DNA of 40,427 bases from a bacterium (GCA_028278125.1 JANQEY010000147.1:1-40427); one strand, 5' to 3'. Positions 25,669 through 35,628 are shown, numbered from the stretch's first letter. A program made the numbers and translations. The notes: generated by a model from the letters alone, not told the origin.

Positions 25669-26232
25669 TTATATTGGAAAGGAATCAGGCCTAATCAGCT
25701 TATATTCTCCTTTCTCCCATTCAACAGCGCTACTCCATTTATACTGAAACTCATCATCTACGATTCCAGACCTGACAGGATTTCCATGGATGTATTTTAT
25801 TGCATTTAATATCGATTCTTTATTATTGAGGGATCGGTCATAACCTCCACCAGGTTGCCAGAATTTGTGAACAACTTTGCCCTTTTCCTGCATTTCCAAA
25901 TCGGTATATAGTTTAGGTTGCTTTTCCTTGATGAGTTTTAATGCGTCATACGAAAACTTGCGTTTTATTGCTTGAATACTCCTGCGCAATGATGCATTAT
26001 CAGGTGGAAATAAAACTAGATGAACATGGTTAGGCATTATCACATAAGCCCAGATTTCAATAGACGTTTTTGATTGCCATGTAAATAATTGGTTTATAAA
26101 TAACCTGCATAGGATATTAAGATTGAACAAGCGTTTGTGATGATAACAACCAAAAGTCAGGAATCGGGCATAACCTGTTTCCTCATTTCGTTGTGGTTTA
26201 GGTTTATATGGTTGATTTTGGGAGGGTTTCAT
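25669..26232 (-). CDS. REP-associated tyrosine transposase (RAYT, Y1/IS200-like)
   Basis: 187 residues. The HUH motif is H69-x-H71 in 'VIMPNHVHLVLFPPDN'. The probable catalytic tyrosine is Y131 in 'FWQPGGGYDRSLNNKESI', followed by the family's 'IKYIHGNPVRSGIVDDEFQY'. Length and motif order fit TnpA_REP-type RAYTs rather than mobile IS200 transposases. The gene appears intact and is flanked by nested pairs of inverted GTGG-headed REP hairpins, which are the substrates RAYTs bind and cleave at the tetranucleotide. It is single-copy here, has no IS-type ends and probably acts as a domesticated REP-mobilising enzyme. The start could be any of several near-N-terminal codons; ATG 26232 is the first. 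Confidence 0.93.
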   Translation of the reverse strand: MKPSQNQPYKPKPQRNEETGYARFLTFGCYHHKRLFNLNILCRLFINQLFTWQSKTSIEIWAYVIMPNHVHLVLFPPDNASLRRSIQAIKRKFSYDALKLIKEKQPKLYTDLEMQEKGKVVHKFWQPGGGYDRSLNNKESILNAIKYIHGNPVRSGIVDDEFQYKWSSAVEWEKGEYKLIRPDSFPI

Positions 26233-26251
26233 GTGTAAAAAGTAGGTGAGG

Positions 26252-26282
26252 GAAACCCGGGTTGCAAGTCAACCCGGGCCAC
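26252..26282 (-). repeat. REP element, inner right copy
   Basis: Exact inverted copy of 25628-25658; head CCAC at 26279-26282 (GTGG on the minus strand). Confidence 0.9.
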
Positions 26283-26331
26283 AAAAATACTTTTGTTATA
26301 GTTGATGTTGCCAATCGATTTTTATTAGTAT

Positions 26332-26362
26332 GAAACCCGGCTTGCGCGTCAAGACGGGCCAC
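26332..26362 (-). repeat. REP element, outer right copy
   Basis: Minus-strand GTGG, CCCGTCTTG-ACGCG-CAAGCCGGG, TTTC. Pairs with 25504-25534 (two mismatches), giving a nested arrangement around the transposase gene. Confidence 0.87.
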
Positions 26363-26420
26363 CAAGCATTATTTAAAATTTTAAGGTCGTAACCACAAGA
26401 ATTTAGATGTATTGATTTAC

Positions 26421-26451
26421 TCCCCGGTGGGTAAAGGTCAATCCGAGCCAC
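26421..26451 (-). repeat. Degenerate REP element
   Basis: On the minus strand GTGGCTCGGATTGACC, then a poorly matching right arm (TACCCACCGGGG). The head and left arm resemble the other REPs, and the hairpin is decayed. Confidence 0.5.
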
Positions 26452-26618
26452 CACGCTACTATCAATGCTGTCCTCTTTAAAGAGATTCTCATTTGCACAT
26501 CCTTTCAACCGGGCTTCAAACCTCTTACCTTTCAACCTTTAAGAATAGCATGATTAAATTGTTCTATTCGTATTAATAACAAAGTAGAACCGGCTGATCA
26601 CTTGAGGGAATTATTACC

Positions 26619-28874
26619 ATGGTCCAGGATAATAGCAATACAGTACCAGTGCCGTACCCGGGAAGCCCGGAAGTAACTCTTGACCTGGCTATCGCGCACC
26701 AGATCAACGAAGAAGAGTATGATCAAATCCTGGAAATCCTGGGCAGGACACCTACATATACTGAACTGGGTATTTTTTCCGTGATGTGGTCAGAACACGC
26801 CAGCTACAAGAACTCCATCCTCCAGTTAAAAACATTACCTCGTAGCGGTGGACGACTGCTGGTAAGTGCCGGTGAGGAAAATGCCGGGTTGGTGGATATT
26901 GGTGACGGGCTGGCTGTTGCGTTTAAGATCGAGAGCCATAACCATCCGTCGGCAGTCGAACCGTACCAGGGAGCGGCGACAGGTGTTGGTGGAATCCTGC
27001 GTGATGTTTTTACAATGGGCGCTCGTCCGATTGCAGCCCTTAACAGCCTTCGTTTTGGACCGCCGGAAGATGAACGGGTACGTTACCTGGTGGATGGGGT
27101 GGTTCGTGGGATTGCTGATTATGGGAACTGCTTTGGTGTACCAACTGTAGGTGGAGAAGTTGTATTTGAAAAAGCATACACGGGTAATCCCCTGGTTAAC
27201 GCAATGGCTGTTGGTATAGTTGAACACGATAAAGTGATGAAAGCCGTAGCCAGTGGTGAGGGTAACCCGATTATTTATGTCGGAGCTCGAACAGGACGTG
27301 ACGGTATCCACGGCGCGACATTCGCCTCTGAAGAATTGTCGGAAGAATCTGAGCAACGTAAAAGTAACGTCCAGGTGGGTGATCCATTCACTGAAAAGCT
27401 GCTGCTGGAAGCTACCCTGGAACTTGCAGAAACTGACGCAGTTGTGGGTATCCAGGATATGGGTGCGGCTGGTTTGACATGTTCGTCCTGTGAAATGGCG
27501 GCAAGCGGTGAAACAGGAATTATCCTCGACCTGGATAAAGTTCCCAGGCGTGAAGAGGGAATGAATCCTTACGAGATTATGCTCAGCGAATCACAGGAAA
27601 GAATGCTTCTCTGCGCAGAACGGGGCAAGGAACAGGTTGTATTTGACATATTCGAAAAATGGGGGCTGGAAGCTGTTGAAGTTGGTGTAGTGACAAACGA
27701 CGGTCGTCTGAAGGTAAAGCAGGACGGACGGCTGGTTGCTGATATACCTGCGTCTGTGCTTGCCCTTGGTGGTGGAGCACCGGTTTATGAGAGAGAAACG
27801 GAACGTCCGAAGTACCTGGACACAGCTGTTAAAATGCCAGGAATCGAAGAGCCGACCGATTTTGCTGACACCGCTTTGAAACTTCTCGCCCGTCCAAACA
27901 TAACATCTAAGAAATGGGTCTACCGTCAATATGACCATATGGTACGCACCAATACACGGGTATTGCCCGGTAAAGGTGATGCTGCCGTGGTTCGTGTACC
28001 CCGCACAAATACTGCGCTTGGTGTTGCAACAGACTGTAACGCCCGTTTTGTCCATCTCGATCCGAGAAAAGGTGCGGCGATGGCTGTTGCGGAAGCAGCG
28101 AGGAATGTTGCCTGTGTTGGTGCGAGACCGATTGGAATTACCAATTGCCTGAACTTCGGTAATCCATACAAACCTGAAGTCTACTGGACGTTCAAGGAAG
28201 CGGTAGCCGGGATGGGTGAAGCCTGCAGGGTGTTTGAAACACCGGTCACCGGCGGAAATGTTTCCTTCTACAATGAAAATCCCGGTGGTGCGGTTTATCC
28301 CAGCCCGGATATCGGAATGGTTGGACTGGCGCAAGATATTTCAAAAACGATCGGCATGAGTTTTCCCGAAGATGGCCTTGCCATCTATCTTTTAGGTTCT
28401 CCCAATGTGAGTTGGGCGGGAAGTGAATGGCAGGTAATGCAACATGGTGAACCAAGGGGAGAGCTGCCTGAACTTGACCTGGAATTTGAAAAACGGCTGC
28501 AGGATGTTCTTATTTCGTCAATTGAACGTGGATACCTTGTCACCGCTCATGATCTTGCCGAGGGCGGTTTAGTAACGGCACTGGCGGAGATGGCTGTCGC
28601 GGATCGCGCGAATATGAGGGGCGCGCTTCTCGAGCTTGAAGAACCAACACCACTCAACCTGTTTGGTGAAGGTCCAAGCCGGGTGGTAGTTGTGGCGTCA
28701 CTGGATACCATGGATGAATTCGAAGAGTACGCCGAAGAAATGAATGTCCCATGTGAGTGGATTGGCACAACCGGTGGTATTGGAATCGGATTCAGACAGA
28801 TATTTAAGATTACACTCGAAGAAATCGATAAAGCCTATTACGATAGCCTGGAAGAAGTTTTAGGGTTCAAATAA
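26619..28874 (+). CDS. purL: Phosphoribosylformylglycinamidine synthase subunit PurL (small type)
   Basis: 751 residues, the size of the small PurL that works with separate PurQ and PurS. It converts FGAR, glutamine-derived ammonia and ATP to FGAM in purine synthesis. Family segments: '[20 protein letters not shown]' (catalytic histidine region), '[20 protein letters not shown]' (ATP/Mg), '[20 protein letters not shown]', 'GGDAGLTCSS'-like '[14 protein letters not shown]', and in the second half '[20 protein letters not shown]' and '[19 protein letters not shown]'. RBS GAGGGA precedes ATG 26619. purS and purQ are not nearby. It starts a run of plus-strand genes, with the nucleotidyltransferase 27 bp downstream. 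Confidence 0.96.
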   Translation: MVQDNSNTVPVPYPGSPEVTLDLAIAHQINEEEYDQILEILGRTPTYTELGIFSVMWSEHASYKNSILQLKTLPRSGGRLLVSAGEENAGLVDIGDGLAVAFKIESHNHPSAVEPYQGAATGVGGILRDVFTMGARPIAALNSLRFGPPEDERVRYLVDGVVRGIADYGNCFGVPTVGGEVVFEKAYTGNPLVNAMAVGIVEHDKVMKAVASGEGNPIIYVGARTGRDGIHGATFASEELSEESEQRKSNVQVGDPFTEKLLLEATLELAETDAVVGIQDMGAAGLTCSSCEMAASGETGIILDLDKVPRREEGMNPYEIMLSESQERMLLCAERGKEQVVFDIFEKWGLEAVEVGVVTNDGRLKVKQDGRLVADIPASVLALGGGAPVYERETERPKYLDTAVKMPGIEEPTDFADTALKLLARPNITSKKWVYRQYDHMVRTNTRVLPGKGDAAVVRVPRTNTALGVATDCNARFVHLDPRKGAAMAVAEAARNVACVGARPIGITNCLNFGNPYKPEVYWTFKEAVAGMGEACRVFETPVTGGNVSFYNENPGGAVYPSPDIGMVGLAQDISKTIGMSFPEDGLAIYLLGSPNVSWAGSEWQVMQHGEPRGELPELDLEFEKRLQDVLISSIERGYLVTAHDLAEGGLVTALAEMAVADRANMRGALLELEEPTPLNLFGEGPSRVVVVASLDTMDEFEEYAEEMNVPCEWIGTTGGIGIGFRQIFKITLEEIDKAYYDSLEEVLGFK

Positions 28875-28901
28875 TCCATTAGACAAAAACTGGGGTGAAG
28901 G

Positions 28902-29648
28902 ATGAAAGGTATAGTACTGGCAGGAGGATTGGGTACACGGATGTACCCGCTTACGAAGGTTACCAATAAACATTTACTGCCTGTTGGACTTGAACCGATG
29001 ATTCATCACCCGATTAAAAAGCTTGTCGGGGCGGGGATTGAGGATATCCTTGTTGTAACCGGCCGGGAACATATGGGTCATGTTGTCAACCTGCTGGGAA
29101 GCGGAAGTGATTTTAACTGCAGGTTTACCTATCGCGTCCAGGATGAAGCTGGTGGAATCGCCCAGGCCCTCGGCCTGGCTGAACAATTTGTCGGAAATGA
29201 CCAGGTGGCTGTTATCCTTGGCGATAATATCTTCCAGGATTCAATACAAAGTATGGCTCAGAAATTCCGTAACCAGGGAACAGGCGCCAAGGTTGTCCTG
29301 AAAGAGGTTGAAAATCCTACGAGGTTCGGTGTCGCTGAAATAAAGGATAACCTGGTGGTCGGTTTTGAAGAGAAGCCGGAAGATCCTAAGAGTAATTACG
29401 CGGTTGTAGGAATTTACTTTTACGATCACATGGTGTTTGATGTTATCAAAAAATTAAAACCATCTGGACGCGGTGAACTTGAGATTACTGATGTAAATAC
29501 GGCCTACCTGGAACGTGGCGAACTGTCATATGAAATTCTTGACGGCTGGTGGTCGGATTCAGGAACACACGCTTCCTACAGGGTAGCTGACCGTTTGTGG
29601 CGTGAAACCTGGGGAGAGGATCCCGACAATATTCCCATGAAACTTTAA
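28902..29648 (+). CDS. Sugar-phosphate nucleotidyltransferase (RmlA/RfbA-like)
   Basis: 248 residues. The nucleotide-binding signature is 'GIVLAGGLGTRMYPLTKVTN', followed by 'KHLLPVGLEPMI' (sugar-phosphate lysine region), 'AVILGDNIFQDS' (metal-binding aspartate) and 'FEEKPEDPKSNYAVVGIYFY'. The order fits glucose-1-phosphate thymidylyltransferases. It is ~40 residues shorter than typical RmlA because the C-terminal tail is reduced, which may alter allosteric control. SD 'GGTGAAGG' is close to ATG 28902. The NAD-dependent epimerase lies 74 bp downstream, so the two may supply an NDP-sugar for surface glycans. Confidence 0.9.
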   Translation: MKGIVLAGGLGTRMYPLTKVTNKHLLPVGLEPMIHHPIKKLVGAGIEDILVVTGREHMGHVVNLLGSGSDFNCRFTYRVQDEAGGIAQALGLAEQFVGNDQVAVILGDNIFQDSIQSMAQKFRNQGTGAKVVLKEVENPTRFGVAEIKDNLVVGFEEKPEDPKSNYAVVGIYFYDHMVFDVIKKLKPSGRGELEITDVNTAYLERGELSYEILDGWWSDSGTHASYRVADRLWRETWGEDPDNIPMKL

Positions 29649-29722
29649 TAATTTTAAAGTATCAAATATAAAATCATTAATCATATAAGATAGGATTCAG
29701 TGGGATTGGAGACGAGGCAAAG

Positions 29723-30661
29723 ATGAACGTGTTGTTGACAGGTGGCGCCGGTTTTATCGGTTCACATATAGGTGATATGCTGATAGAGGAAGGGCATTCT
29801 GTTACTGTACTTGATGATTTAAGTTCAGGGAAAGAGTGCAATATTCCGCCTGGTGCCGATTTTGTCAAAATGGACATCCGGGATAAAGCTGTCAGCAAGT
29901 TATGGGAAGAGAAGAAATTTGATATCCTGGTTCATCTTGCAGCCCAGATGGATGTTCGCAGAAGCGTGGATGATCCGGTATTTGACAGTAATGTGAATAT
30001 TGGAGGAACTATCAATCTTCTCGAAGCCGGTCGTGAAAATGGACTTACAAAAGTAGTTTTTACCTCGACTGGCGGGGCAGGATATGATGATAATGTTCCA
30101 TTCCCAACACCGGAAACCAGTCCAGCTCGACCAGTGTCACCATATGGAATTTCCAAGATTTCCACAGAATTATACTTAAGGTTCTATAGAAAACAGTATG
30201 GAATTTCGTATATTGCGCTTAGATTGGCAAATGTTTTCGGTCCCCGGCAGAATCCACACGGTGAAGCCGGCGTGGTTGCGATTTTCACTAAACGGATGCT
30301 GACAGGTGAAAAAGCTATTATCCACGGCGACGGTTTACAGACCAGGGACTATGTTTATTGCAAGGATGTTTCACGGGCTGTTAAACTTGCACTTTCGTAT
30401 GATAAGAGTGATTCATTCAATATTGGTACATCAAAGGAAACCAATGTTGTCGAGATTTTTCACGCTGTCAGGAAAGCCGCGGATTCAGATATGGAGGAGC
30501 TGCATGGTCCGGCAATGCCCGGAGAAGTACGCCGAAGTGTCCTCGATTGCAGTTTGGCAGAGAAAGAATTAAATTGGAAACCATTGATATCCATGGAACA
30601 AGGCATGGAAGAAACCGTCGAATTTTTCAGGCGACAGTTGGAAGATGAAAATGCCCGTTAG
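29723..30661 (+). CDS. NAD-dependent epimerase/dehydratase (UDP-glucose 4-epimerase-like)
   Basis: 312 residues, extended SDR fold. The Rossmann glycine motif is 'MNVLLTGGAGFIGSHIGDML'; then 'DDLSSGKECN', 'LVHLAAQMDVRRSVDDP', the catalytic Y-x3-K in 'VSPYGISKISTELYL', and 'LRLANVFGPRQNPHGEAGVV', 'DGLQTRDYVYCKDVSRAV'. The usual serine/threonine segment is 'FTSTGGAGYDD' rather than 'SSSxAVYG', with an extra glycine. GalE-like proteins of this length occur in many bacteria and act on UDP-glucose, UDP-GlcNAc or related sugars; specificity cannot be told. It follows a nucleotidyltransferase, which supports a role in NDP-sugar supply. Confidence 0.92.
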   Translation: MNVLLTGGAGFIGSHIGDMLIEEGHSVTVLDDLSSGKECNIPPGADFVKMDIRDKAVSKLWEEKKFDILVHLAAQMDVRRSVDDPVFDSNVNIGGTINLLEAGRENGLTKVVFTSTGGAGYDDNVPFPTPETSPARPVSPYGISKISTELYLRFYRKQYGISYIALRLANVFGPRQNPHGEAGVVAIFTKRMLTGEKAIIHGDGLQTRDYVYCKDVSRAVKLALSYDKSDSFNIGTSKETNVVEIFHAVRKAADSDMEELHGPAMPGEVRRSVLDCSLAEKELNWKPLISMEQGMEETVEFFRRQLEDENAR

Positions 30662-30706
30662 TTAATTTTTACAGGAACTTAGTTAGTTCCAGGTAGTAAT
30701 CAGGAT

Positions 30707-31405
30707 ATGAAAGATACATTGTTAAATTATAATAAACTCAGGATTCCCCTGCTTTCCATGTGGGCACGTCCCAGGAATACACTGGGTCGTATACTTGCTG
30801 ACGATCCCAATCTTGGTGTGATTGTAATCGCGATATTGATTGGTCTTACCGGGTCGTTACGTACCAGTATTCTTCATGGTTTACACCCCATGCCGGATCT
30901 CCTCGGCATTCATCCTCTTCTGGACGATATCATAAATGTGGGTATTGGACATTCGGCGGGAATATTGATGACATCCGCTGCAATTCTTGTATTCGGCAGC
31001 GTTATGGGTGTGCTCCTGGTTGCGGTCGGGGGATTGTTCCTGCAACTAAGTGGAAGAGTTGGGGGTGGAAAAGGGCAATATGAGCATGTCCGTGCAGCCG
31101 TCGCCTGGTCTTTTGTACCGTATATTTACATGATGCCGGTATGGTTCCTCTATGGACTGTTCAATTTCCGGGAACTGAGAATGCTGAACATCGGTGGTGA
31201 TCCGATAAATATCTCGATGATGGGATGGACACTACCATCTCTGGTTATCCTGGACACGATTATCCGGGTAGTCTGTATAGTATTCCTGATCCTCAACCTG
31301 GCAAACGTTCACAGGATTGCGCCGGTTAAATCTATCGCGATGGTTGTATTTGCTTTTATTCCCCTGACATTAATTCTGATTCCCTGGCAGGGATTTGCGT
31401 TGTAA
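30707..31405 (+). CDS. Yip1-family integral membrane protein
   Basis: 232 residues. About five hydrophobic segments are visible (roughly 38-55, 85-110, 128-150, 165-195, 205-228). The N-terminal 'SMWARPRNTLGRILADDPN' and the central 'RAAVAWSFVPYIYMMPVWFL' agree with bacterial YIP1-domain proteins, whose function is unknown. It sits 45 bp after the epimerase and 19 bp before pgpA, so it is probably co-transcribed with envelope-related genes. Confidence 0.75.
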   Translation: MKDTLLNYNKLRIPLLSMWARPRNTLGRILADDPNLGVIVIAILIGLTGSLRTSILHGLHPMPDLLGIHPLLDDIINVGIGHSAGILMTSAAILVFGSVMGVLLVAVGGLFLQLSGRVGGGKGQYEHVRAAVAWSFVPYIYMMPVWFLYGLFNFRELRMLNIGGDPINISMMGWTLPSLVILDTIIRVVCIVFLILNLANVHRIAPVKSIAMVVFAFIPLTLILIPWQGFAL

Positions 31406-31424
31406 CTAACCTTAGAAACTCCTT

Positions 31425-31994
31425 ATGGCTGAACCTCAGAATCCTGAATCAAAAGAAAGTACAAATACATTTTTCGGTATCCCATATAAGGACAGCCGCA
31501 CTGGTGAGCCGTCAGCCGATCAACCAGGGACATTTAAACAGCTATTAACAACAGTTTTCGGTTCCGGTTTAGGTACAGGCAATGTTCCAATTGCACAGGG
31601 CACACTAGGCAGCGCTCTTTTTGTCCTGCTTTGGATTCTTTTCGTACCCCCGAAAATATTTGTTGAAATTCTGGTTTCCATTTTAGTCCACGCTGCCAGT
31701 GTCCCACTTTCAGGGTGGGGAGAAAAGATGTGGGGGCATGATCCCGGCAGGATTACAATAGACGAATTCGCCGGGCAATCCGTTGCGCTGATTGGAGTAA
31801 AAAGAAAGTTTTTCCCGATCCTGTTGGCGTTTTTATTCTTCCGCCTGTATGACAGTATTAAACTCCCTGTGATTAAGAAAAGAGTTGAAACACTTCCTGG
31901 CGGGTGGGGTGTTACCCTCGATGATACAGCTGCAGGATTGATGGCAAGGTTCTCGCTGGGAGCTATTTCTACTTTACGTAGAAACCGGAAATAA
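31425..31994 (+). CDS. pgpA: Phosphatidylglycerophosphatase A
   Basis: 189 residues. Family signatures: 'TVFGSGLGTGNVPIAQGTLG' near the start, 'GHDPGRITIDEFAGQSVALI' (metal-binding aspartate/glutamates), 'FFRLYDSIKLPVIKKRVETL' and 'GWGVTLDDTAAGLMARF'. It removes phosphate from phosphatidylglycerophosphate to give phosphatidylglycerol at the inner membrane. The first ~40 residues are a hydrophilic extension not usual in the family; an alternative start further in would remove it, but the ATG 31425 is the first available. A terminator follows at 32083. Confidence 0.93.
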   Translation: MAEPQNPESKESTNTFFGIPYKDSRTGEPSADQPGTFKQLLTTVFGSGLGTGNVPIAQGTLGSALFVLLWILFVPPKIFVEILVSILVHAASVPLSGWGEKMWGHDPGRITIDEFAGQSVALIGVKRKFFPILLAFLFFRLYDSIKLPVIKKRVETLPGGWGVTLDDTAAGLMARFSLGAISTLRRNRK

Positions 31995-32082
31995 TCTGTA
32001 AATCATTCCTGTAAGAAGATAATTCAGACATAATGTAGAATTGATTAATAAATCATTAATCTTTAAATAAACAAATAAATAA

Positions 32083-32114
32083 ACCCTGTTAGCGAGCTAA
32101 CAGGGGTGTTTTTT
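32083..32114 (+). terminator. Intrinsic terminator after pgpA (possibly bidirectional)
   Basis: CCCTGTTAG (32084-32092), loop CGAG, CTAACAGGG (32097-32105), then GTG and six T. The opposite strand is also T-rich after the hairpin (TTTATTTATTTG), so it may stop transcripts from the convergent yceI gene. Confidence 0.88.
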
Positions 32115-32130
32115 AATTATCTTAAAACTT

Positions 32131-32169
32131 AAACGACACTGGATCCCCGGTCAAGCCGGGGACGACACC
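32131..32169. repeat. Palindromic repeat, 'GTGTC-TCCCCG-CTTG-CGGGGATCCAGTGTC' family
   Basis: 39 bp containing the hairpin ATCCCCGG-TCAAG-CCGGGGAC. An inverted near-identical copy (about four mismatches) is at 40352-40390 and a degenerate one at 36681-36716. It lies between convergent genes. Confidence 0.8.
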
Positions 32170-32204
32170 AGTAGTCAACGGGATACACCTGGAAATTATT
32201 TTAG

Positions 32205-32792
32205 CTAGTCCTTCTTCACCAATTCAACATCGATAATTATTTCAACCTCCTCACCGACGACAACACCACCTTTGTCAAGGTTCTTATTCCAGGTCATACC
32301 CCAGTCGTTTCGGTTGATCTTACCTGTTGCCCGTGCTCCTGAACGGACACTACCCATAAACTCGATAGGCTCAAAAGGTCCTTCGACCATTAATGTTACC
32401 TCATTAGTTTTATCCAGCATGGTCAGATCACCTGTTACCTTAAGCTTACCTTTGCCTGCATTTTCAACTTTTTTCGATTTGAACATCATATTTGGAAATG
32501 ATTCAACGTTGAAAAAATCGGCTGAACGTAAATGACCGTCTCGTTTCTCGTTGTTAGTATTTACTGAAGTAACATCTATACTCACTTCAGTTGACGATTT
32601 GCCAGGTTGTTCCGGATCATAATTTACGGATCCTGTAAACTTCTGGAAATTGCCATTAACCTTCGAAAGCATCAGGTGCGAAACCTTAAATGCTATGGAT
32701 GAGTGTGCACCCTCGATTTCCCAGGTAGAAGCATTTACTGAAAACGCAAGTATAAAAACCGCTAACAGCGAAAATATCATGGTTTTTTTCAT
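32205..32792 (-). CDS. YceI-family periplasmic lipid-binding-like protein
   Basis: 195 residues with signal peptide (MKKTMIFSLLAVFILAFSVN, cleavage likely after 'VNA'). The mature part is the YceI lipocalin-like barrel: 'WEIEGAHSSIAFKVSHLMLS', 'VNGNFQKFTGSVNYD', 'SIDVTSVNTNNEKRDGHLRS', 'FFNVESFPNMMFKS', 'NRNDWGMTWNK', 'VVGEEVEIIIDVELVKK'. Relatives bind isoprenoid quinone-like molecules. It stands alone on the minus strand. A GTTAG/CTAAC inverted repeat (32816-32820, 32827-32831) upstream might be an operator. Confidence 0.92.
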   Translation of the reverse strand: MKKTMIFSLLAVFILAFSVNASTWEIEGAHSSIAFKVSHLMLSKVNGNFQKFTGSVNYDPEQPGKSSTEVSIDVTSVNTNNEKRDGHLRSADFFNVESFPNMMFKSKKVENAGKGKLKVTGDLTMLDKTNEVTLMVEGPFEPIEFMGSVRSGARATGKINRNDWGMTWNKNLDKGGVVVGEEVEIIIDVELVKKD

Positions 32793-33099
32793 TTTGATTT
32801 CCTTTTTTAATCTATGTTAGAATTACCTAACTATTCAAGTATAAGCTATCTACTAATGGTTAGCAATTAATGTTCCTGTGCTAACTCTTAATATTGTCTC
32901 TCTTTGACTCTCATCATGGTCGATTTAACCGTCTCGTCAACTGCTTGCGAGAAGGTTCTGTCTGTTGTAGGTTTTACTTCGTTTAGCTGAGCCGCGGTTC
33001 CCGGTAAAATTACCTGATGTCTCTCGCGATGCCAGGTACTCGGGAATTTCCCCCGGTACAAAACCTAATAATCATATCCAGGAATGGAGGGGAGTGATT
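32793..33099. other. Intergenic region between divergent yceI and mccB
   Basis: No ORF of note. It holds both promoters. Small inverted repeats include TTAGAATTACCTAA near 32817-32830 and GGTAAAATTACC near 33002-33013. I cannot assign them. Confidence 0.4.
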
Positions 33100-34710
33100 G
33101 TGTTTCGTATCCCATCGCAAGTACGTACATCTGATCCTGAATTCAAATTAAACGTAGAACATCATAGGAAGATCGAAGGTGAATATCTCGATCTGCTGCA
33201 TCAACTTCAGCAGGGTGGGCCGCCGAAATACGTTGAACGGCACAAATCTCGTGGGAAACTGACAGCACGTGAACGTATCGATGCCCTGATCGATCCCGAC
33301 TCTCCATTTATGGAATTCAGCACACTGGCAGCTTATGGCAAGTACAAAAACGAGGCGCCTGCGGCAGGTGTAGTAACCGGGATTGGTATCGTACACGGCC
33401 AGGAGGTATTGGTAATCGCCAATGATGCAACTGTTAAAGGCGGTACTTATTTCCCAGAGACGATTAAAAAACACAACCGTGCTCAGCAGATTGCTTTGGA
33501 AAATAATCTACCTTGTGTGTACCTGGTGGATTCAGGTGGAATATTCCTTCCGGAACAGAAGGGAACCTTCGCCGACGAACAGCATTTCGGCCGGATCTTC
33601 TATAACCAGGCACGTCTCAGCAGGCTTGGGATCCCACAGATCAGTTGTGTAATGGGTTCATGTACAGCTGGTGGTGCATATGTTCCGGCGATGAGTGACG
33701 AAACGATTATTGTAAAAGAGCAGGGAACAATCTTCATTGGCGGGCCACCACTGGTGAAAGCGGCAACCGGTGTGGAGTGTACCCCTGAAGAGCTGGGTGG
33801 TGCCGATGTACATACAAGGATATCCGGTGTTTCAGATCATTTCGCTGAGAACGATGAACAGGCACTTCGAATCACCCGTAACATTATAGAAAACCTTGGT
33901 CCACGTCCGAAATTTGATCTTGACCGTGCTGAATCTGAAGATCCCCATTACGATCCTGATGAACTATATGGTGTTATTCCTCGCGATTTAAGGAAACCGT
34001 ATGATGTTCGCGAGATCATCGCCCGGGTAGTTGACGGCAGCCGTTTCCACGAATTTAAACCACGGTATGGCACCACACTGGTAACAGGATTTGCCAGGAT
34101 TATGGGATATCCTGTGGGTATTGTCGGAAATAATGGCGTGCTCTTCAGCGAAAGTTCGAAAAAGGGCGCTCATTTTGTTACACTTTGCGCCAAGCGGAAA
34201 ATTCCATTGCTTTTCCTGCAGAATATTACCGGTTTTATTGTCGGTGTTGAGTATGAACATGGTGCTATCGCGTCTGACGGTGCGAAGATGGTTCATGCGG
34301 TTGCCAATGCCGACGTTCCAAGGTTCACACTGATAATCGGCGGAAGTTATGGTGCGGGTAATTATGCCATGTGCGGCCGTGGATATTTCCCCCGTTTGCT
34401 CTGGATGTGGCCGAACGCGAGAATATCTGTTATGGGTGGTGAACAGGCGGCTGACGTACTTACCCAGGTCAAACAGGACCAGTTAAAGGCGATGGGTAAA
34501 AAGCAGATGACGCCCGAAGAAGTCAAAGAGTTCCGTCAACCTGTACTTGACAAGTACGAAGAAGAAGGACACCCGTATTTCGCCAGTTCACATCTCTGGG
34601 ATGACGGGATAATCTGCCTGCGAGATACACGCAACGTCCTTGGCTTGAGTATAGCAATGAGCCTCAATAAGCACATTCCCGATATGGAGATGGGCATTTT
34701 CAGGATGTAG
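33100..34710 (+). CDS. mccB: Methylcrotonyl-CoA carboxylase-type carboxyltransferase, beta subunit
   Basis: 536 residues from GTG 33100, chosen because GGAGGGG lies 7 bp upstream; the in-frame GTG 33094 is too close to it. Landmarks are those of the MccB/LiuB branch of biotin-dependent carboxyltransferases: '[20 protein letters not shown]', '[20 protein letters not shown]', '[15 protein letters not shown]', '[20 protein letters not shown]', '[16 protein letters not shown]', '[20 protein letters not shown]' and '[17 protein letters not shown]'. It transfers carboxybiotin CO2 to 3-methylcrotonyl-CoA in leucine degradation; the biotin-carrying alpha subunit must be elsewhere. It lies in the same direction as a methylglutaconyl-CoA hydratase-like gene, the next step of the pathway. 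Confidence 0.92.
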   Translation: MFRIPSQVRTSDPEFKLNVEHHRKIEGEYLDLLHQLQQGGPPKYVERHKSRGKLTARERIDALIDPDSPFMEFSTLAAYGKYKNEAPAAGVVTGIGIVHGQEVLVIANDATVKGGTYFPETIKKHNRAQQIALENNLPCVYLVDSGGIFLPEQKGTFADEQHFGRIFYNQARLSRLGIPQISCVMGSCTAGGAYVPAMSDETIIVKEQGTIFIGGPPLVKAATGVECTPEELGGADVHTRISGVSDHFAENDEQALRITRNIIENLGPRPKFDLDRAESEDPHYDPDELYGVIPRDLRKPYDVREIIARVVDGSRFHEFKPRYGTTLVTGFARIMGYPVGIVGNNGVLFSESSKKGAHFVTLCAKRKIPLLFLQNITGFIVGVEYEHGAIASDGAKMVHAVANADVPRFTLIIGGSYGAGNYAMCGRGYFPRLLWMWPNARISVMGGEQAADVLTQVKQDQLKAMGKKQMTPEEVKEFRQPVLDKYEEEGHPYFASSHLWDDGIICLRDTRNVLGLSIAMSLNKHIPDMEMGIFRM

Positions 34711-34851
34711 TATAGCGTAGGTGCAAATTTATTTATATTTTATAGATAGTGAAGCTATTATCAGTTTTTGAATATCTCGTATATCCAACACTATAATATC
34801 TTTGTGGGGGCAAACAGGAGTCGCTTTTTGATTTTCTTTAAGAGGTTTGCC

Positions 34852-35628
34852 ATGACAATTGTTTCAATTATCGATAAAAAATCGCTGTTTGGATCTATTC
34901 CGGCAGCTTTTTTCTTAATCATCTTCTGCCTGGCTCTCCCGGTAAATGCACAGGTTAAAAGCTGGTCAATTCCTCTGGAAGATGATTCTCCTGTAAAATA
35001 TCAACCTTACATAGTTCTTGTAGGTGGTTTCCAGGATCCAGTGGCTGATTCGTATGAACAGGTATTCAGCGGCCCCTTGGTCAGGTATGGCGGTGGATTT
35101 GGCTTGAGGATAAATCAACTGGGTTTTGAAGTATTGTTAAGGGATGGTACCAACCGGGAATCGCATGTTTTACAGGGGACTAATCGTAATTTCGAATTGA
35201 GGGCTACTGAGCTTCAGGCGAGGATATATGGCGTTCCGCGATATGGGAAGCTAAGCTTTCCGGCTGGATTGGGTTTTGGACTTGTCCGGCTGACCGTTGA
35301 CAGGGGATATCCGGGGATCTGGGATCGATTTAATGGGGATGGATTTTTTATCAGCCCATTTGTTTCAATTGAATACCGCCCAGTAAAATCATTGAGCTTT
35401 GGTATAGATATAGAATTTCCGTTCAGCGAAACACAGTTCTCTTCAAATGAATCCTGGCATAATCTTTATGACGGGAACCTGGACGGTAAATTTCCCACCA
35501 ACAATGCCACGGAAACCAGTTTCTGGGACACTGTCGGAGGTCTCAATAGTGCTGAATACGACAATGGCGGTTTTGTTATTTGTTTAAGAGTATTATTTGA
35601 CCTTCCTACATACAAAAATCCGGAGTGA
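34852..35628 (+). CDS. Secreted outer-membrane beta-barrel-like protein of unknown function
   Basis: 258 residues from ATG 34852, chosen for the RBS AAGAGG and because the signal peptide starts here ('SIPAAFFLIIFCLALPVNAQ'); a longer TTG-start form would bury the signal sequence. The mature part is rich in alternating aromatic/small residues typical of outer-membrane strands: 'VRYGGGFGLRINQLGFEVLL', 'RATELQARIYGVPRYG', 'ISPFVSIEYRPVKSLSFGID' and a final strand 'FVICLRVLFDLP'. No family recognised. It lies between two leucine-catabolism-type genes (~140 bp after mccB), but nothing in it suggests an enzymatic role. Confidence 0.75.
   Translation: MTIVSIIDKKSLFGSIPAAFFLIIFCLALPVNAQVKSWSIPLEDDSPVKYQPYIVLVGGFQDPVADSYEQVFSGPLVRYGGGFGLRINQLGFEVLLRDGTNRESHVLQGTNRNFELRATELQARIYGVPRYGKLSFPAGLGFGLVRLTVDRGYPGIWDRFNGDGFFISPFVSIEYRPVKSLSFGIDIEFPFSETQFSSNESWHNLYDGNLDGKFPTNNATETSFWDTVGGLNSAEYDNGGFVICLRVLFDLPTYKNPE

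Noticed and set aside
25411..26451. Possible CRISPR array from repeated hairpins
   Set aside because: Copies are in both orientations, irregularly spaced and surround a RAYT gene; no cas genes or regular spacers.
27591..28334. 247-codon minus-strand ORF
   Set aside because: Antisense of purL; cysteine- and histidine-rich text typical of reverse translation of a real gene.
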